Source: Pseudomonas sp. UYIF39
GTDB taxonomy: Bacteria > Pseudomonadota > Gammaproteobacteria > Pseudomonadales > Pseudomonadaceae
Direction: 5' to 3'
Assembly: GCF_029963765.1 (NCBI RefSeq)
Contig: NZ_JALBYU010000010.1
Coordinates: 62,001 to 126,000, forward strand
Length of the DNA: 64,000 nucleotides
Part shown: piece after piece, positions 1 through 8,738 of the stretch
Layout: each line of letters opens with the position of its first letter
Position numbering within the stretch: the stretch's first letter is position 1
Made by a program: the position numbers and the translations under genes
Notes under the pieces: model-generated
What the model saw: only the letters and a program-made list of their open reading frames with translations
The model's database searches: none
Told to the model about the DNA's origin: nothing

Positions 1-1
1 C

Positions 2-457
2 TGGCGCCGCTGCTTCGCTATCGATCTGGACGGTGCCTGGTATGGCTGCAAAGCGGTGCTGCCGCAAATGATCGAGCAGGGCATTGGCAGCATCATCAAC
101 ATCGCCTCGACCCATTCCACTCACATCATTCCCGGCTGTTTCCCGTACCCGGTGGCCAAACACGGTTTGCTCGGCCTGACCCGCGCCCTGGGCATCGAAT
201 ATGCGCCGAAGGGCATTCGCGTCAATGCCATCGCGCCGGGCTACATCGAAACCCAGTTGAACGTCGATTACTGGAACGGTTTTGCCGACCCGCATGTCGA
301 GCGTCAGCGCGCTTTCGATCTGCACCCGCCACGTCGCATCGGCCAGCCGATTGAAGTCGCCATGACCGCTGTTTTCCTGGCCAGCGATGAAGCGCCGTTC
401 ATCAATGCTTCGTGCATCACCATCGATGGCGGTCGCTCGGTCATGTACCACGACTGA
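2..457 (+). CDS. SDR-family dehydrogenase, C-terminal part (5' end outside window)
   Basis: The reading frame is open from base 2, so the N-terminal Rossmann glycine motif lies outside the window; about 151 residues are visible. The classical short-chain dehydrogenase active site is present: a Ser in the SIINIAS strand, then YPVAK with catalytic Tyr and Lys, then the IRVNAIAPGYIET strand and the IDGG C-terminal signature. SDR enzymes oxidise alcohols or sugars with NAD(P). The gene lies 114 bases upstream of araF on the same strand. By inference it may be a sugar 1-dehydrogenase (L-arabinose or D-galactose) or another step for the imported sugar. The substrate cannot be read from sequence; the family is certain, the role is not. 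Confidence 0.85.
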   Translation, partial: WRRCFAIDLDGAWYGCKAVLPQMIEQGIGSIINIASTHSTHIIPGCFPYPVAKHGLLGLTRALGIEYAPKGIRVNAIAPGYIETQLNVDYWNGFADPHVERQRAFDLHPPRRIGQPIEVAMTAVFLASDEAPFINASCITIDGGRSVMYHD

Positions 458-501
458 GTCAATCGGGTTTCAGGTGCTGAACTACGTCTGAAATCCAATC
501 A

Positions 502-514
502 TCATACGATATGA
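502..514. promoter_or_regulatory. Candidate operator upstream of araF
   Basis: TCATA-CGA-TATGA is a 13-base inverted repeat 58 bases before the araF start codon, in the only non-coding gap before the importer genes. It could bind a GntR- or LacI-type sugar regulator. No regulator gene lies next to it in the window, so this is a guess from symmetry and position. Confidence 0.25.
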
Positions 515-571
515 CTATTTGCAGTACCGGCTTTCAAATAACGCTCAAAAAAAATAACAAGGAGTCAGCTT

Positions 572-1576
572 ATGAATCGTCGTCGTGGGATCCGTTCCCT
601 GTGCTGTGCCGCTTTGGCGGTCACCGCGGTCAGCCTGAGCAGTACGTTGCTGGCGGCCGAGGAAGTGAAGATCGGCTTTCTGGTCAAGCAGGCGGAAGAA
701 CCCTGGTTCCAAACCGAATGGGCATTTGCCGAAAAGGCCGGGAAAGAGAAGGGCTTCACCGTCATCAAGATCGCCGTGCCAGACGGCGAGAAAACCCTCT
801 CGGCCATCGACAGCCTCGCCGCCAACGGTGCCAAGGGCTTTGTGATCTGCCCGCCAGACGTATCCCTGGGACCTGCGATCATGGCCAAAGCCAAACTCAA
901 CGGTTTGAAAGTCATCGCAGTCGATGACCGCTTCGTTGATGCCAGCGGCAAGTTCATGGAACACGTTCCTTACCTCGGTATGGCCGCGTTCGAAGTCGGC
1001 CAGAAACAAGGCAACGCCATGGCCACCGAAGCGAAGAAACGCGGCTGGGACTGGAAAGACACCTACGCGGTGATCAACACCTACAACGAACTCGATACCG
1101 GCAAGAAACGCACCGACGGTTCGGTCAAAGCGCTGGAAGACGCCGGCATGCCCAAAGACCACATTCTGTTCTCGGCACTGAAAACCCTCGACGTACCGGG
1201 CAGCATGGACGCCACCAACTCGGCGCTGGTGAAACTGCCGAGCGCAGCGAAAAACCTGATCATCGGCGGCATGAACGACAACACCGTGCTGGGTGGCGTG
1301 CGCGCCACCGAAAGCGCCGGTTTTGCCGCGGCCAACGTGATCGGCATCGGCATCAATGGCACCGACGCCATTGGCGAATTGAAGAAGGCCAACAGCGGCT
1401 TCTTCGGCTCGATGCTGCCGAGCCCGCACATCGAGGGCTACAACACCGCCAGCATGATGTACGAGTGGGTCACCACCGGCAAAGAACCGCCGAAGTACAC
1501 CGCGATGGACGACGTGACGCTGATCACTCGCGAGAACTTCAAGCAGGAACTGGAAAAGATCGGCCTCTGGAACTGA
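572..1576 (+). CDS. araF: L-arabinose/D-galactose periplasmic binding protein AraF
   Basis: This is the periplasmic substrate-binding protein of the AraFGH ABC importer, which in E. coli binds L-arabinose and also D-galactose. It has 334 residues, close to the E. coli length. Residues 1-29 form a signal peptide (Arg-rich start, hydrophobic core, cleavage near LLAAEE). The mature part begins VKIGFLVKQAEEPWFQTEW, almost identical to recalled E. coli AraF, and keeps the AVDD, MNDNTVLGG and LPSPHIEGY segments of the type I binding fold. AAGGAG stands 7 bases before the ATG. araG and araH follow on the same strand, so the three should form one transcript. Which sugar is preferred in this strain is not visible. 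Confidence 0.95.
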   Translation: MNRRRGIRSLCCAALAVTAVSLSSTLLAAEEVKIGFLVKQAEEPWFQTEWAFAEKAGKEKGFTVIKIAVPDGEKTLSAIDSLAANGAKGFVICPPDVSLGPAIMAKAKLNGLKVIAVDDRFVDASGKFMEHVPYLGMAAFEVGQKQGNAMATEAKKRGWDWKDTYAVINTYNELDTGKKRTDGSVKALEDAGMPKDHILFSALKTLDVPGSMDATNSALVKLPSAAKNLIIGGMNDNTVLGGVRATESAGFAAANVIGIGINGTDAIGELKKANSGFFGSMLPSPHIEGYNTASMMYEWVTTGKEPPKYTAMDDVTLITRENFKQELEKIGLWN

Positions 1577-1640
1577 GGGCCGGTTGATTTCATCGGTGGC
1601 CCTGGCGACGGGGCTGCCTGATCTGTGTGAGAGGTGGGTT

Positions 1641-3185
1641 ATGCACGCGCAATCAAAAACACAACAACATATTGCCGGCGGCAGTTTGCGCTTCAACGGG
1701 ATCGGCAAGACCTTTCCCGGGGTGAAGGCGCTCGATGGCATCAGCTTCGTCGCCCACCCGGGGCAGGTTCACGCCTTGATGGGCGAGAACGGCGCCGGCA
1801 AATCGACCCTGCTGAAAATCCTCGGCGGTGCTTACACCCCGAGCAGCGGCGATCTGCAGATCGGCGAGCAGGCGATGGCCTTCAAGTCCACCGCCGACAG
1901 CATCGGCAGTGGCGTCGCGGTGATCCATCAAGAGCTGCACCTGGTCCCGGAAATGACCGTGGCAGAGAACCTGTTCCTGGGGCATCTGCCGGCCAGTTTC
2001 GGCCTGATCAATCGCGGCGCGTTGCGGCAACAGGCATTGGCCTGCCTCAAGGGGCTGGCCGATGAAATCGATCCGCAAGAGAAAGTAGGGCGCCTGTCCC
2101 TCGGTCAGCGGCAATTGGTGGAAATCGCCAAGGCCTTGTCCCGTGGGGCGCATGTGATCGCGTTTGACGAACCGACCAGCAGCCTTTCAGCGCGGGAGAT
2201 TGATCGTTTGATGGCGATCATCGGTCGCCTGCGGGACGAAGGCAAAGTGGTGCTTTACGTCTCCCACCGCATGGAAGAAGTGTTCCGCATCTGCAACGCG
2301 GTGACGGTGTTCAAGGACGGTCGCTTTGTGCGCACGTTCGAGGACATGAGTGAACTGACTCACGATCAGTTGGTGACCTGCATGGTCGGTCGCGACATTC
2401 AGGACATCTACGATTACCGCCACCGCCAGCGTGGCGCGGTGGCGCTCAAGGTCGACGGTTTGCTGGGACCGGGTTTATGTGAGCCGGTGAGTTTCGAGGT
2501 GCACAAAGGCGAGATTCTGGGGCTGTTCGGTTTGGTCGGCGCCGGTCGTACCGAGCTGTTCCGCATGCTCAGCGGCCTTGAGCGCAACACCGCCGGACGC
2601 TTGGAATTGCGCGGTCATGAACTGAAGTTGCGTTCACCCCGCGATGCGATTGCCGCCGGGATTCTGCTGTGCCCCGAGGACCGCAAGAAAGAGGGGATCC
2701 TGCCGCTCGCCAGCGTCGCCGAGAACATCAACATCAGCGCCCGCGGCGCTCATTCCACCTTCGGCTGCTTGTTGCGTGGCCTGTGGGAGAAGAACAACGC
2801 GGACAAGCAGATCAAAGCGCTGAAAGTGAAGACCCCCAACGCGGCGCAGAAAATCATGTACCTGTCCGGCGGCAATCAGCAGAAGGCCATTCTCGGCCGC
2901 TGGCTGTCGATGCCGATGAAAGTCCTGCTGCTCGACGAACCGACTCGCGGCATCGACATCGGCGCCAAAGCCGAGATCTACCAGATCATCCACAACCTGG
3001 CCGCCAGTGGCATCGCGGTGATCGTGGTCTCCAGCGACCTGATGGAAGTGATGGGTATTTCCGACCGCATCCTGGTGCTCTGCGAAGGCGCGATGCGCGG
3101 CGAGTTGTCTCGCGCAGAGGCCAATGAATCCAACCTGCTGCAACTGGCTTTGCCGCGCCAACGCGCTGACGGCGTGGCGAACTGA
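1641..3185 (+). CDS. araG: Arabinose ABC importer ATPase AraG
   Basis: This is the cytoplasmic ATPase of the AraFGH importer, a fused double nucleotide-binding protein of 514 residues (the family is about 500). The first domain has Walker A GENGAGKST at 48-56, signature LSLGQRQ and Walker B VIAFDEPTSSL. The second has the degenerate P-loop GLVGAGRTE, signature LSGGNQQ and Walker B VLLLDEPTRGID, the usual asymmetry of sugar importers. An upstream in-frame start at 1584 is possible, but GAGAGGTG just before the ATG at 1641 and the family length favour 1641. The gap to araF is 64 bases; araH follows after 9 bases. Confidence 0.94.
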   Translation: MHAQSKTQQHIAGGSLRFNGIGKTFPGVKALDGISFVAHPGQVHALMGENGAGKSTLLKILGGAYTPSSGDLQIGEQAMAFKSTADSIGSGVAVIHQELHLVPEMTVAENLFLGHLPASFGLINRGALRQQALACLKGLADEIDPQEKVGRLSLGQRQLVEIAKALSRGAHVIAFDEPTSSLSAREIDRLMAIIGRLRDEGKVVLYVSHRMEEVFRICNAVTVFKDGRFVRTFEDMSELTHDQLVTCMVGRDIQDIYDYRHRQRGAVALKVDGLLGPGLCEPVSFEVHKGEILGLFGLVGAGRTELFRMLSGLERNTAGRLELRGHELKLRSPRDAIAAGILLCPEDRKKEGILPLASVAENINISARGAHSTFGCLLRGLWEKNNADKQIKALKVKTPNAAQKIMYLSGGNQQKAILGRWLSMPMKVLLLDEPTRGIDIGAKAEIYQIIHNLAASGIAVIVVSSDLMEVMGISDRILVLCEGAMRGELSRAEANESNLLQLALPRQRADGVAN

Positions 3186-3194
3186 GAGGTGACT

Positions 3195-4163
3195 ATGACA
3201 ATCCAAAACAACGCTTTGCCCACCCAGCGCAAACCTCTGGACCTGCGGCGCTTTCTCGATGACTGGGTGATGCTGCTGGCGGCCGTCGGGATCTTCGTGC
3301 TCTGCACCTTGCTGATCGACAACTTCCTCTCGCCATTGAACATGCGCGGCCTGGGCCTGGCGATTTCCACGACGGGGATTGCCGCTTGCACCATGTTGTA
3401 TTGCCTGGCGTCCGGGCACTTCGATTTGTCGGTGGGATCGGTGATAGCCTGTGCCGGCGTGGTCGCAGCGGTGGTGATGCGCGACACCGACAGCGTGTTT
3501 CTCGGTGTGGTGGCGGCGCTGTTCATGGGGCTGATCGTTGGGTTGATCAACGGCATCGTGATTGCCAAGCTGCGGGTCAATGCGTTGATTACCACGCTGG
3601 CAACCATGCAGATCGTTCGCGGCCTGGCTTACATCTTCGCCAACGGCAAAGCGGTGGGCGTGTCGCAAGAGCAGTTCTTCGTCTTCGGCAATGGCCAGTT
3701 GTTGGGTGTGCCGGTGCCGATCCTGATCACCATCGCCTGCTTCCTGTTTTTCGGCTGGCTGCTGAATTACACCACCTACGGGCGCAACACCATGGCCATT
3801 GGCGGAAACCAGGAAGCGGCGCTGCTGGCCGGGGTCAACGTTGACCGGACCAAGATCATTATCTTCGCCGTCCACGGGCTGATCGGGGCGTTGGCCGGGG
3901 TGATCCTGGCGTCGCGCATGACGTCCGGTCAGCCGATGATTGGCCAGGGTTTTGAGCTGACGGTGATTTCTGCCTGTGTGCTGGGCGGGGTGTCGTTGAG
4001 CGGCGGGATCGGCATGATTCGGCATGTGATTGCCGGGGTGCTGATTCTGGCGATCATTGAGAATGCGATGAACCTGAAGAACATCGATACCTTTTACCAG
4101 TACGTGATTCGCGGTTCGATCTTGCTGTTAGCCGTGGTGATTGACCGCTTGAAACAGCGCTGA
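3195..4163 (+). CDS. araH: Arabinose ABC importer permease AraH
   Basis: This is the inner-membrane permease of the AraFGH importer: 322 residues with about eight to ten hydrophobic segments and the BPD_transp_2 family signature around ISTTGIAACTMLYCLASGHFD and GREN-like loops (YGRNTMAIGGNQEAALLAGVN). It is the third gene of the operon. GAGAGG precedes the ATG at 3195, preferred over a GTG six bases earlier. A REPIN follows 30 bases after the stop, so the operon probably ends here. Confidence 0.93.
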   Translation: MTIQNNALPTQRKPLDLRRFLDDWVMLLAAVGIFVLCTLLIDNFLSPLNMRGLGLAISTTGIAACTMLYCLASGHFDLSVGSVIACAGVVAAVVMRDTDSVFLGVVAALFMGLIVGLINGIVIAKLRVNALITTLATMQIVRGLAYIFANGKAVGVSQEQFFVFGNGQLLGVPVPILITIACFLFFGWLLNYTTYGRNTMAIGGNQEAALLAGVNVDRTKIIIFAVHGLIGALAGVILASRMTSGQPMIGQGFELTVISACVLGGVSLSGGIGMIRHVIAGVLILAIIENAMNLKNIDTFYQYVIRGSILLLAVVIDRLKQR

Positions 4164-4192
4164 GATTTGTACCGATCTGACTGACGCCTTCA

Positions 4193-4280
4193 CGCGAGCA
4201 AGCTCGCTCCCACATTTGGTCTGTGTCGCGCACAAAATATGTGTCCGCCGCAAAACCCTGTGGGAGCGAGCTTGCTCGCG
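4193..4280. repeat. REPIN: two facing REP palindromes
   Basis: CGCGAGCAAGCTCGCTCCCACA at the left end is matched in inverted orientation by the same sequence at the right end (4259-4280), with about 44 bases between. This is the common REP doublet of fluorescent Pseudomonas. It lies between araH and the GntR gene and could fold into a long hairpin that stabilises araFGH mRNA. The mobilising RAYT transposase is not in the window. Confidence 0.9.
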
Positions 4281-4374
4281 ATTGACCGCGCAGCGGTCAC
4301 TATCGAACATCCTTCTGTCACTTCCCTCAAATATTCCTTGCTCGCTGTGACCCGTTTCGGTTATCAATTTGTAC

Positions 4375-5088
4375 ATGATTAGACAGGTACGATTTGACAA
4401 GAAACAACGGGTGGTCGACGAACTCATCCGGCGCATCGAAAGCGGCCTCATGGAGGACGGCTTTCTGTTGCCGGGCGAGCATCAATTGGCTCAAGAATTC
4501 AAAGTCAGCCGCGGCACGCTGCGCGAAGCCCTGGCTGAGTTGAAACGGCGCAACTACATCGCGACGCAAAGCGGGGTGGGTTCCATCGTCACCTTCGACG
4601 GTGTGGTGCTCGATCAGCGCAGCGGCTGGGCCCAGGCCCTGGCCGACAGCGGGGCGCTGATCAACACCGAAGTGCTGCGGCTGGAAGCGGTCACCCGTCC
4701 TGACCTGTTGCCGCGTTTCGGCACCGACCAATTCATCACCCTCGACCGTCGCCGCCGTTCCAACGAAGGCAAACTGGTCTCCCTTGAACGCTCATTGATG
4801 CCCGCCACCGGAGGCCTGGAAAGCCTGCCGCGGGTCGGCCTTATCGACAACTCCCTGACCATCACCCTGGCCGCTTATGGCTATATCGGCGAACGCGGCG
4901 ATCAATGGATCGGCGCCGAACCCTTGAACGCAAAAGACGCTGAACTGCTCGGTCGTCCGGTCGGCACGGTGTTCCTCAAGGCCTTGCGCACCACCTACGA
5001 CCGGCAAAACCGCTTCATGGAACAGGTCGAAAGCTTGCTCGACCCGGTGCATTTTCGCCTGCACCTGCAATTTGGAGAGTCCAAGTGA
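4375..5088 (+). CDS. GntR/HutC-family transcriptional regulator
   Basis: The protein has 237 residues. Residues 1-72 form the GntR winged helix (LLPGEHQLAQEF, VSRGTLREALAEL, then a wing with QSGVGSIV) and about 95-230 form a UTRA effector-binding domain. It is the first gene of the ADP-ribosylglycohydrolase module; its stop overlaps the next start by four bases (GTGA). By context it should respond to a substrate or intermediate of that module, as E. coli yegW may for yegTUV. No good ribosome-binding site precedes the ATG at 4375 or the TTG at 4369, so translation may be leaderless or weak; TGTACATGATTAGACAGGTAC around the start may also hold an operator. The family is certain, the effector unknown. 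Confidence 0.88.
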   Translation: MIRQVRFDKKQRVVDELIRRIESGLMEDGFLLPGEHQLAQEFKVSRGTLREALAELKRRNYIATQSGVGSIVTFDGVVLDQRSGWAQALADSGALINTEVLRLEAVTRPDLLPRFGTDQFITLDRRRRSNEGKLVSLERSLMPATGGLESLPRVGLIDNSLTITLAAYGYIGERGDQWIGAEPLNAKDAELLGRPVGTVFLKALRTTYDRQNRFMEQVESLLDPVHFRLHLQFGESK

Positions 5089-6083
5089 CCGCGCTCAATC
5101 GAGCCCTCGGCGCGTTCTACGGATTGGCCCTGGGCGATGCGCTGGGCATGCCGACCCAATCCCTGAGTCGCGCCGAGATCAAGGTGCGCTTCGGCAAAAT
5201 CACTGACCTGGAAGACGCAGGCCCCGATCAACCGATCGCCGCCAACATGCTCAAAGGCTCGATCACCGATGACACCGAACAGGCGATTCTGGTCGGCCAA
5301 TTGCTGGTTGAAGGCGAGGGCCGGATCGAACCGTCGCTGCTTGCCCAACGGCTGATCGAATGGGAAGCCGCGATGCAGGCCAAGGGCTCGCAAGACTTGC
5401 TCGGCCCTTCGACCAAGCGTGCCATCGAAATGATCCTCGCCGGCCACTCGCCGGAAGAAGCGGGGCGCTACGGCACCACCAATGGCGCGGCAATGCGCAT
5501 CACGCCGGTGGGGATTGCGGCGGATGTCGCCAACCCTGAGCGATTCATCAACGCTGTCGTGCAGGCGTGCCAGGTCACCCACAACACCACGCTGGGCATT
5601 TCCAGCGCGTCGGCGGTGGCGGCGGTAGTCTCGGCCGGTATCAACGGCATGGACCTGGGCGAGGCGTTGAACCTCGGCCAGCAAATCGCTCAGCAAGCTG
5701 AAAGCCACGGTTACTGGGTGGCTGGCGGACGCATCGCCTCGCGCATCAGCTGGGCGCGGACCATCAGTGTCGACAGCGACAAGGCATTGCTGGCGGATTT
5801 GATGTACGACGTGATCGGCACTTCGGTGGCTTCGCAGGAGTCGGTGGTGGTCTCGTTTGCCCTGGCCCAGCAAGTGGCCATCGGTGAAATGAACGCGTTC
5901 GAAGCACTGTGCATGGCCGCGAGCCTTGGCGGCGACACCGACACCATCGCGGCGATTCTCGGTGCCATGCTCGGCGCCTGCCTGGGCCTTGAGAGTTGGC
6001 CGGCGGCGTTGATCGACAAGGTCAAAACTGTCAATGATCTGGAGCTGGAACCTCTTGTGAAAGGACTCCTTGCCCTGCGTTGA
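5085..6083 (+). CDS. ADP-ribosylglycohydrolase (DraG/ARH) family protein
   Basis: This is a 332-residue protein of the DraG/ARH family, dinuclear Mg/Mn enzymes that cleave glycosidic bonds to ribose, classically removing ADP-ribose from proteins. Visible signatures are GDALGMPTQS at 18-26, the metal motif TDDTE at 61-65, NGAAMRITP near 132-140 and the C-terminal GGDTDT with Asp284 and Asp286. All expected metal ligands appear present, so it should be active. The GTG start overlaps the GntR stop and has GGAGAG upstream, showing translational coupling. The neighbouring permease and PfkB kinase suggest a small riboside substrate rather than ADP-ribosylated protein; E. coli YegU is the nearest recalled counterpart. 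The substrate is inference. Confidence 0.9.
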   Translation: MTALNRALGAFYGLALGDALGMPTQSLSRAEIKVRFGKITDLEDAGPDQPIAANMLKGSITDDTEQAILVGQLLVEGEGRIEPSLLAQRLIEWEAAMQAKGSQDLLGPSTKRAIEMILAGHSPEEAGRYGTTNGAAMRITPVGIAADVANPERFINAVVQACQVTHNTTLGISSASAVAAVVSAGINGMDLGEALNLGQQIAQQAESHGYWVAGGRIASRISWARTISVDSDKALLADLMYDVIGTSVASQESVVVSFALAQQVAIGEMNAFEALCMAASLGGDTDTIAAILGAMLGACLGLESWPAALIDKVKTVNDLELEPLVKGLLALR

Positions 6084-6095
6084 CAGCACTGACGC

Positions 6096-6180
6096 CATCG
6101 CGAGCAAGCTCGCTCCCACAGGTACAGCGTGTACCTGAAGACTTGCACTATCCCTTGTGGGAGCGAGCTTGCTCGCGATG
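6096..6180. repeat. REPIN: two facing REP palindromes
   Basis: ATCGCGAGCAAGCTCGCTCC with trailing CACA begins at 6096 and its inverted copy ends at 6179; about 37 bases separate the arms. It lies between the glycohydrolase and permease genes of one apparent operon, so it may create a stable stem that sets different mRNA levels on either side. Confidence 0.9.
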
Positions 6181-6304
6181 GGCGCGCCGCCTACTTGAAT
6201 TTTTCACCGCAACGGAAAGCACAAACACGGCCAGGACCGCCGGGACGTTATGTCGACTTCCGCAATTGCCCACAACCACAACAAAGGCAACAGGAGCATT
6301 TCAC

Positions 6305-7771
6305 ATGAATTCATCAAACGCCGGGCAAAGTGCCGGGCAACTGGAAACCCGTGGCATCGAGCCTGTGCCGGAAGCGGAGTGCAACGGTCATCCGCTGCAA
6401 CTGTTCTGGGTCTGGTTTGCCGCCAACATCTCCATCCTCGGCCTGCCGCTGGGCGCGACCCTCGTAGCCTTTCGCGGCTTGGCGATCTGGCAGGCGATCA
6501 TCGTCGCGATCTTGGGTGCCGCCGGTTCCTTCGCGGTGGTCGGGATCATCTCCATTGCCGGTCGCCGTGGCCGCGCACCGAGCCTGACGTTGTCGCGAGC
6601 GATCTTCGGTGTACGCGGCAATATCGGGCCGACCCTGGTCTCGCTGATGTCGCGTCTGGGCTGGGAAACCGTCAACACCACCACCGCCGCATTCGTGTTG
6701 TTGTCGCTGTGCTCGATCCTGTTCGGCTCGCCGGTGGAAGCCAAAAGCGCACCCGTGCTGACGTTGATCTTCATTGCGATTTTCGTACTGCTGACCCTGT
6801 CGGTGTCGGGTCTCGGTCACGCCACCTTGCTGGTGATCCAGAAGTGGGCCACCTACGTGTTCGGCGCGCTGAACATTTTGGTCGGCGGTTTCCTCTGCGC
6901 CACCATCGACTGGAGCGCGGTGTTCAACGCCACGCCCGCACCGCTTAGCGCGATGATCATCGGCGTCGGCACCATGGCTGCCGGCACCGGGATTGGTTGG
7001 GCCAACGCCGGTGCCGACATGTCGCGCTACCAGCACCGCAGCGTCAAAGCCGTGCGCCTGGTGGCGTCGGCGGCGTTCGGTGCGGGGATCCCGCTGGTGT
7101 TGCTGATCACCCTCGGCGGCCTGCTGTCGGTGGGCAACAATGACCTGGCCTCGGCCACTGACCCGATCATTGCCATCCGCGACATGCTGCCGACCTGGAT
7201 GGCCGTGCCGTACCTGATCACCGCGTTCGGTGGGCTGCTGCTGTCGAACAACCTGTCGGTGTACTCCGCCGGTTTGACCACGCTGACCCTCGGCCTGAAG
7301 GTCAAGCGCGTCTACGCGGTGGTGGTGGACATCGTCGCGATCTTCGCCGGTTCGATCTATTTCATGCTGATCGCCGACAGTTTCTACGGCCCGTTCATTA
7401 CCTTCATTTCGCTGCTGGCCGTGCCGATCACCGCGTGGGTCGGGATCTTCGTCGTCGACCTGATTCACCGTCATTACTACAGCCCCAAAGACCTGTTGGA
7501 CGTCAGCCCGAGCAGCGCTTACTGGTACAGCGGCGGTGTCGAGTGGCGCGCCTTCGGTGCGTGGGCATTGGCGATCGTGCTGGGTTTCAGCTTCACCACC
7601 ATCGGCACGACCGAGCAAACCGTCTGGTTCCGCGGTTTCTTGTCCGACTCCTGGCTGGGCCATAACGGCCTCGGCTGGATCGTGACGTTCCTGGTGGCGG
7701 GTGGCATTTATTTTGTACTCGGTGGCGCCAAGGATCGCCGCGCCGCGTTGACCGAGAACGCTCATGCCTAG
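6305..7771 (+). CDS. NCS1-family purine/cytosine permease
   Basis: The 488-residue inner-membrane protein has about twelve hydrophobic segments and the look of the NCS1 nucleobase:cation symporter family (CodB/PucI): a cytoplasmic N terminus, then FWVWFAANISILGLPLG, SRAIFGVRGN, and the central ANAGADMSRY segment. The family imports cytosine, purines, allantoin, hydantoins or nucleosides. The ATG at 6305 follows AACAGGAGCATTTCAC; the frame is open further upstream but that part overlaps a REPIN. It overlaps the PfkB kinase by eight bases, so the two are co-translated. In the E. coli yeg cluster this place is taken by an unrelated nucleoside transporter, YegT, supporting import of a nucleoside- or base-like compound. 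The exact substrate is unknown. Confidence 0.88.
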   Translation: MNSSNAGQSAGQLETRGIEPVPEAECNGHPLQLFWVWFAANISILGLPLGATLVAFRGLAIWQAIIVAILGAAGSFAVVGIISIAGRRGRAPSLTLSRAIFGVRGNIGPTLVSLMSRLGWETVNTTTAAFVLLSLCSILFGSPVEAKSAPVLTLIFIAIFVLLTLSVSGLGHATLLVIQKWATYVFGALNILVGGFLCATIDWSAVFNATPAPLSAMIIGVGTMAAGTGIGWANAGADMSRYQHRSVKAVRLVASAAFGAGIPLVLLITLGGLLSVGNNDLASATDPIIAIRDMLPTWMAVPYLITAFGGLLLSNNLSVYSAGLTTLTLGLKVKRVYAVVVDIVAIFAGSIYFMLIADSFYGPFITFISLLAVPITAWVGIFVVDLIHRHYYSPKDLLDVSPSSAYWYSGGVEWRAFGAWALAIVLGFSFTTIGTTEQTVWFRGFLSDSWLGHNGLGWIVTFLVAGGIYFVLGGAKDRRAALTENAHA

Positions 7772-8693
7772 ATTGCTGCACACCGGCCAGGTCATGATCG
7801 ACCTGGTCATGGCCGTGAATAAACTGCCGCATTCGGGCGGCGATGTGCTGGCGCAATCCGCCAGTTTCGAGGCTGGCGGCGGCTTCAATGTGATGGCTGC
7901 CGCCCAGCGCAATGGTTTGCCGGTGGTTTACCTCGGCCGCCATGGCACCGGGCGTTTCGGTGATCTTGCCCGTGAAGCGATGAAGGCTGAAGGCATTCGG
8001 ATCGGCATCACGCACCGCGCCGAACGGGATACGGGATTGTGCGTCGCGTTGACCGAAGCGTCAGCCGAGCGCAGTTTCATTTCCTATATCGGTGCCGAAG
8101 GTGAACTGACTGCCGAGGATCTGGCCAGCGTGCCGGCCGAGGCGGGTGACTATGTCTACGTCAGCGGCTACAGCCTGCTGCATGGCGGCAAAGCCCAGGC
8201 GCTGGTGGATTGGGTGCTGGATTTGCCGCGAGGAATCAACGTGGTTTTCGATCCGGGCCCGCTGGTGGATTCGCCGGATGAACCGTTGATGCAAGCCTTG
8301 CTGTCACGCATCGATCTGTGGACCAGCAACAGTGTTGAGGCGGTGAAGTTTACCGGTGCGTCGGACATTGCCGAGGCCTTGAGCCGGTTGGCCGATCATC
8401 TTCCGGCCGACGTCTTGATGGTGGTGCGGGACGGCCCACAAGGGTGCTGGATCAGCCAGCGTGGAGACCGCCAGCATGTGCCGGCTTTCAAGGTTGCGGC
8501 GGTGGACAGCAACGGCGCGGGGGATGCGCATGCCGGGGTATTTGTGGCCGGGTTGGCGCAAGGATTGTCGGCGAGTGAGGCGGCGCTGCGGGCTAATGCG
8601 GCGGCTGCGTTGGCGGTCACTCGATGGGGGCCGGCGACTTCGCCGGGGACTGCTGAGGTGGATACGTTGATCAGCCAGGCGTTCGGTGGCTGA
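7764..8693 (+). CDS. PfkB/ribokinase-family kinase
   Basis: The 309-residue cytoplasmic kinase of the ribokinase fold has the N-terminal substrate-binding glycine region GGGFNVMAAAQRNG and the C-terminal signature NGAGDAHAG, with Asp254 as catalytic base. Most of the family have GAGDxF; His here is a tolerated variant. Members phosphorylate ribose, nucleosides (adenosine, inosine-guanosine, pseudouridine) or other sugars. The ATG overlaps the end of the permease gene. Together with the glycohydrolase it suggests that a riboside is imported, cleaved and its sugar phosphorylated, or phosphorylated whole. E. coli YegV is the closest recalled analogue. The substrate is inference. Confidence 0.87.
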   Translation: MPRLLHTGQVMIDLVMAVNKLPHSGGDVLAQSASFEAGGGFNVMAAAQRNGLPVVYLGRHGTGRFGDLAREAMKAEGIRIGITHRAERDTGLCVALTEASAERSFISYIGAEGELTAEDLASVPAEAGDYVYVSGYSLLHGGKAQALVDWVLDLPRGINVVFDPGPLVDSPDEPLMQALLSRIDLWTSNSVEAVKFTGASDIAEALSRLADHLPADVLMVVRDGPQGCWISQRGDRQHVPAFKVAAVDSNGAGDAHAGVFVAGLAQGLSASEAALRANAAAALAVTRWGPATSPGTAEVDTLISQAFGG

Positions 8694-8703
8694 TCGGCCG
8701 CCT

Positions 8704-8723
8704 ATCGCGAGCAAGCTCGCGAT
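8704..8723. repeat. Short REP hairpin
   Basis: ATCGCGAGC-AA-GCTCGCGAT is a collapsed REP palindrome lying between the convergent kinase gene and the small minus-strand gene. It may act as a weak bidirectional stop; there is no T-run. Confidence 0.7.
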
Positions 8724-8738
8724 GGGGCCCTCAGCCGT

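Noticed and set aside
545-1741. Long minus-strand frame opposite araF
   Set aside because: It is the shadow of araF in GC-rich DNA; composition is His/Gly/Val-rich with no domain, and the plus strand encodes a clear binding protein.
2634-4025. 463-codon minus-strand frame opposite araG and araH
   Set aside because: His/Gln/Arg-rich low-complexity translation typical of antisense frames; no start signal and the sense genes are certain.
6314-7912. 532-codon minus-strand frame opposite the NCS1 permease
   Set aside because: Antisense of a membrane-protein gene gives long open frames rich in His, Gln and Arg; no family features.
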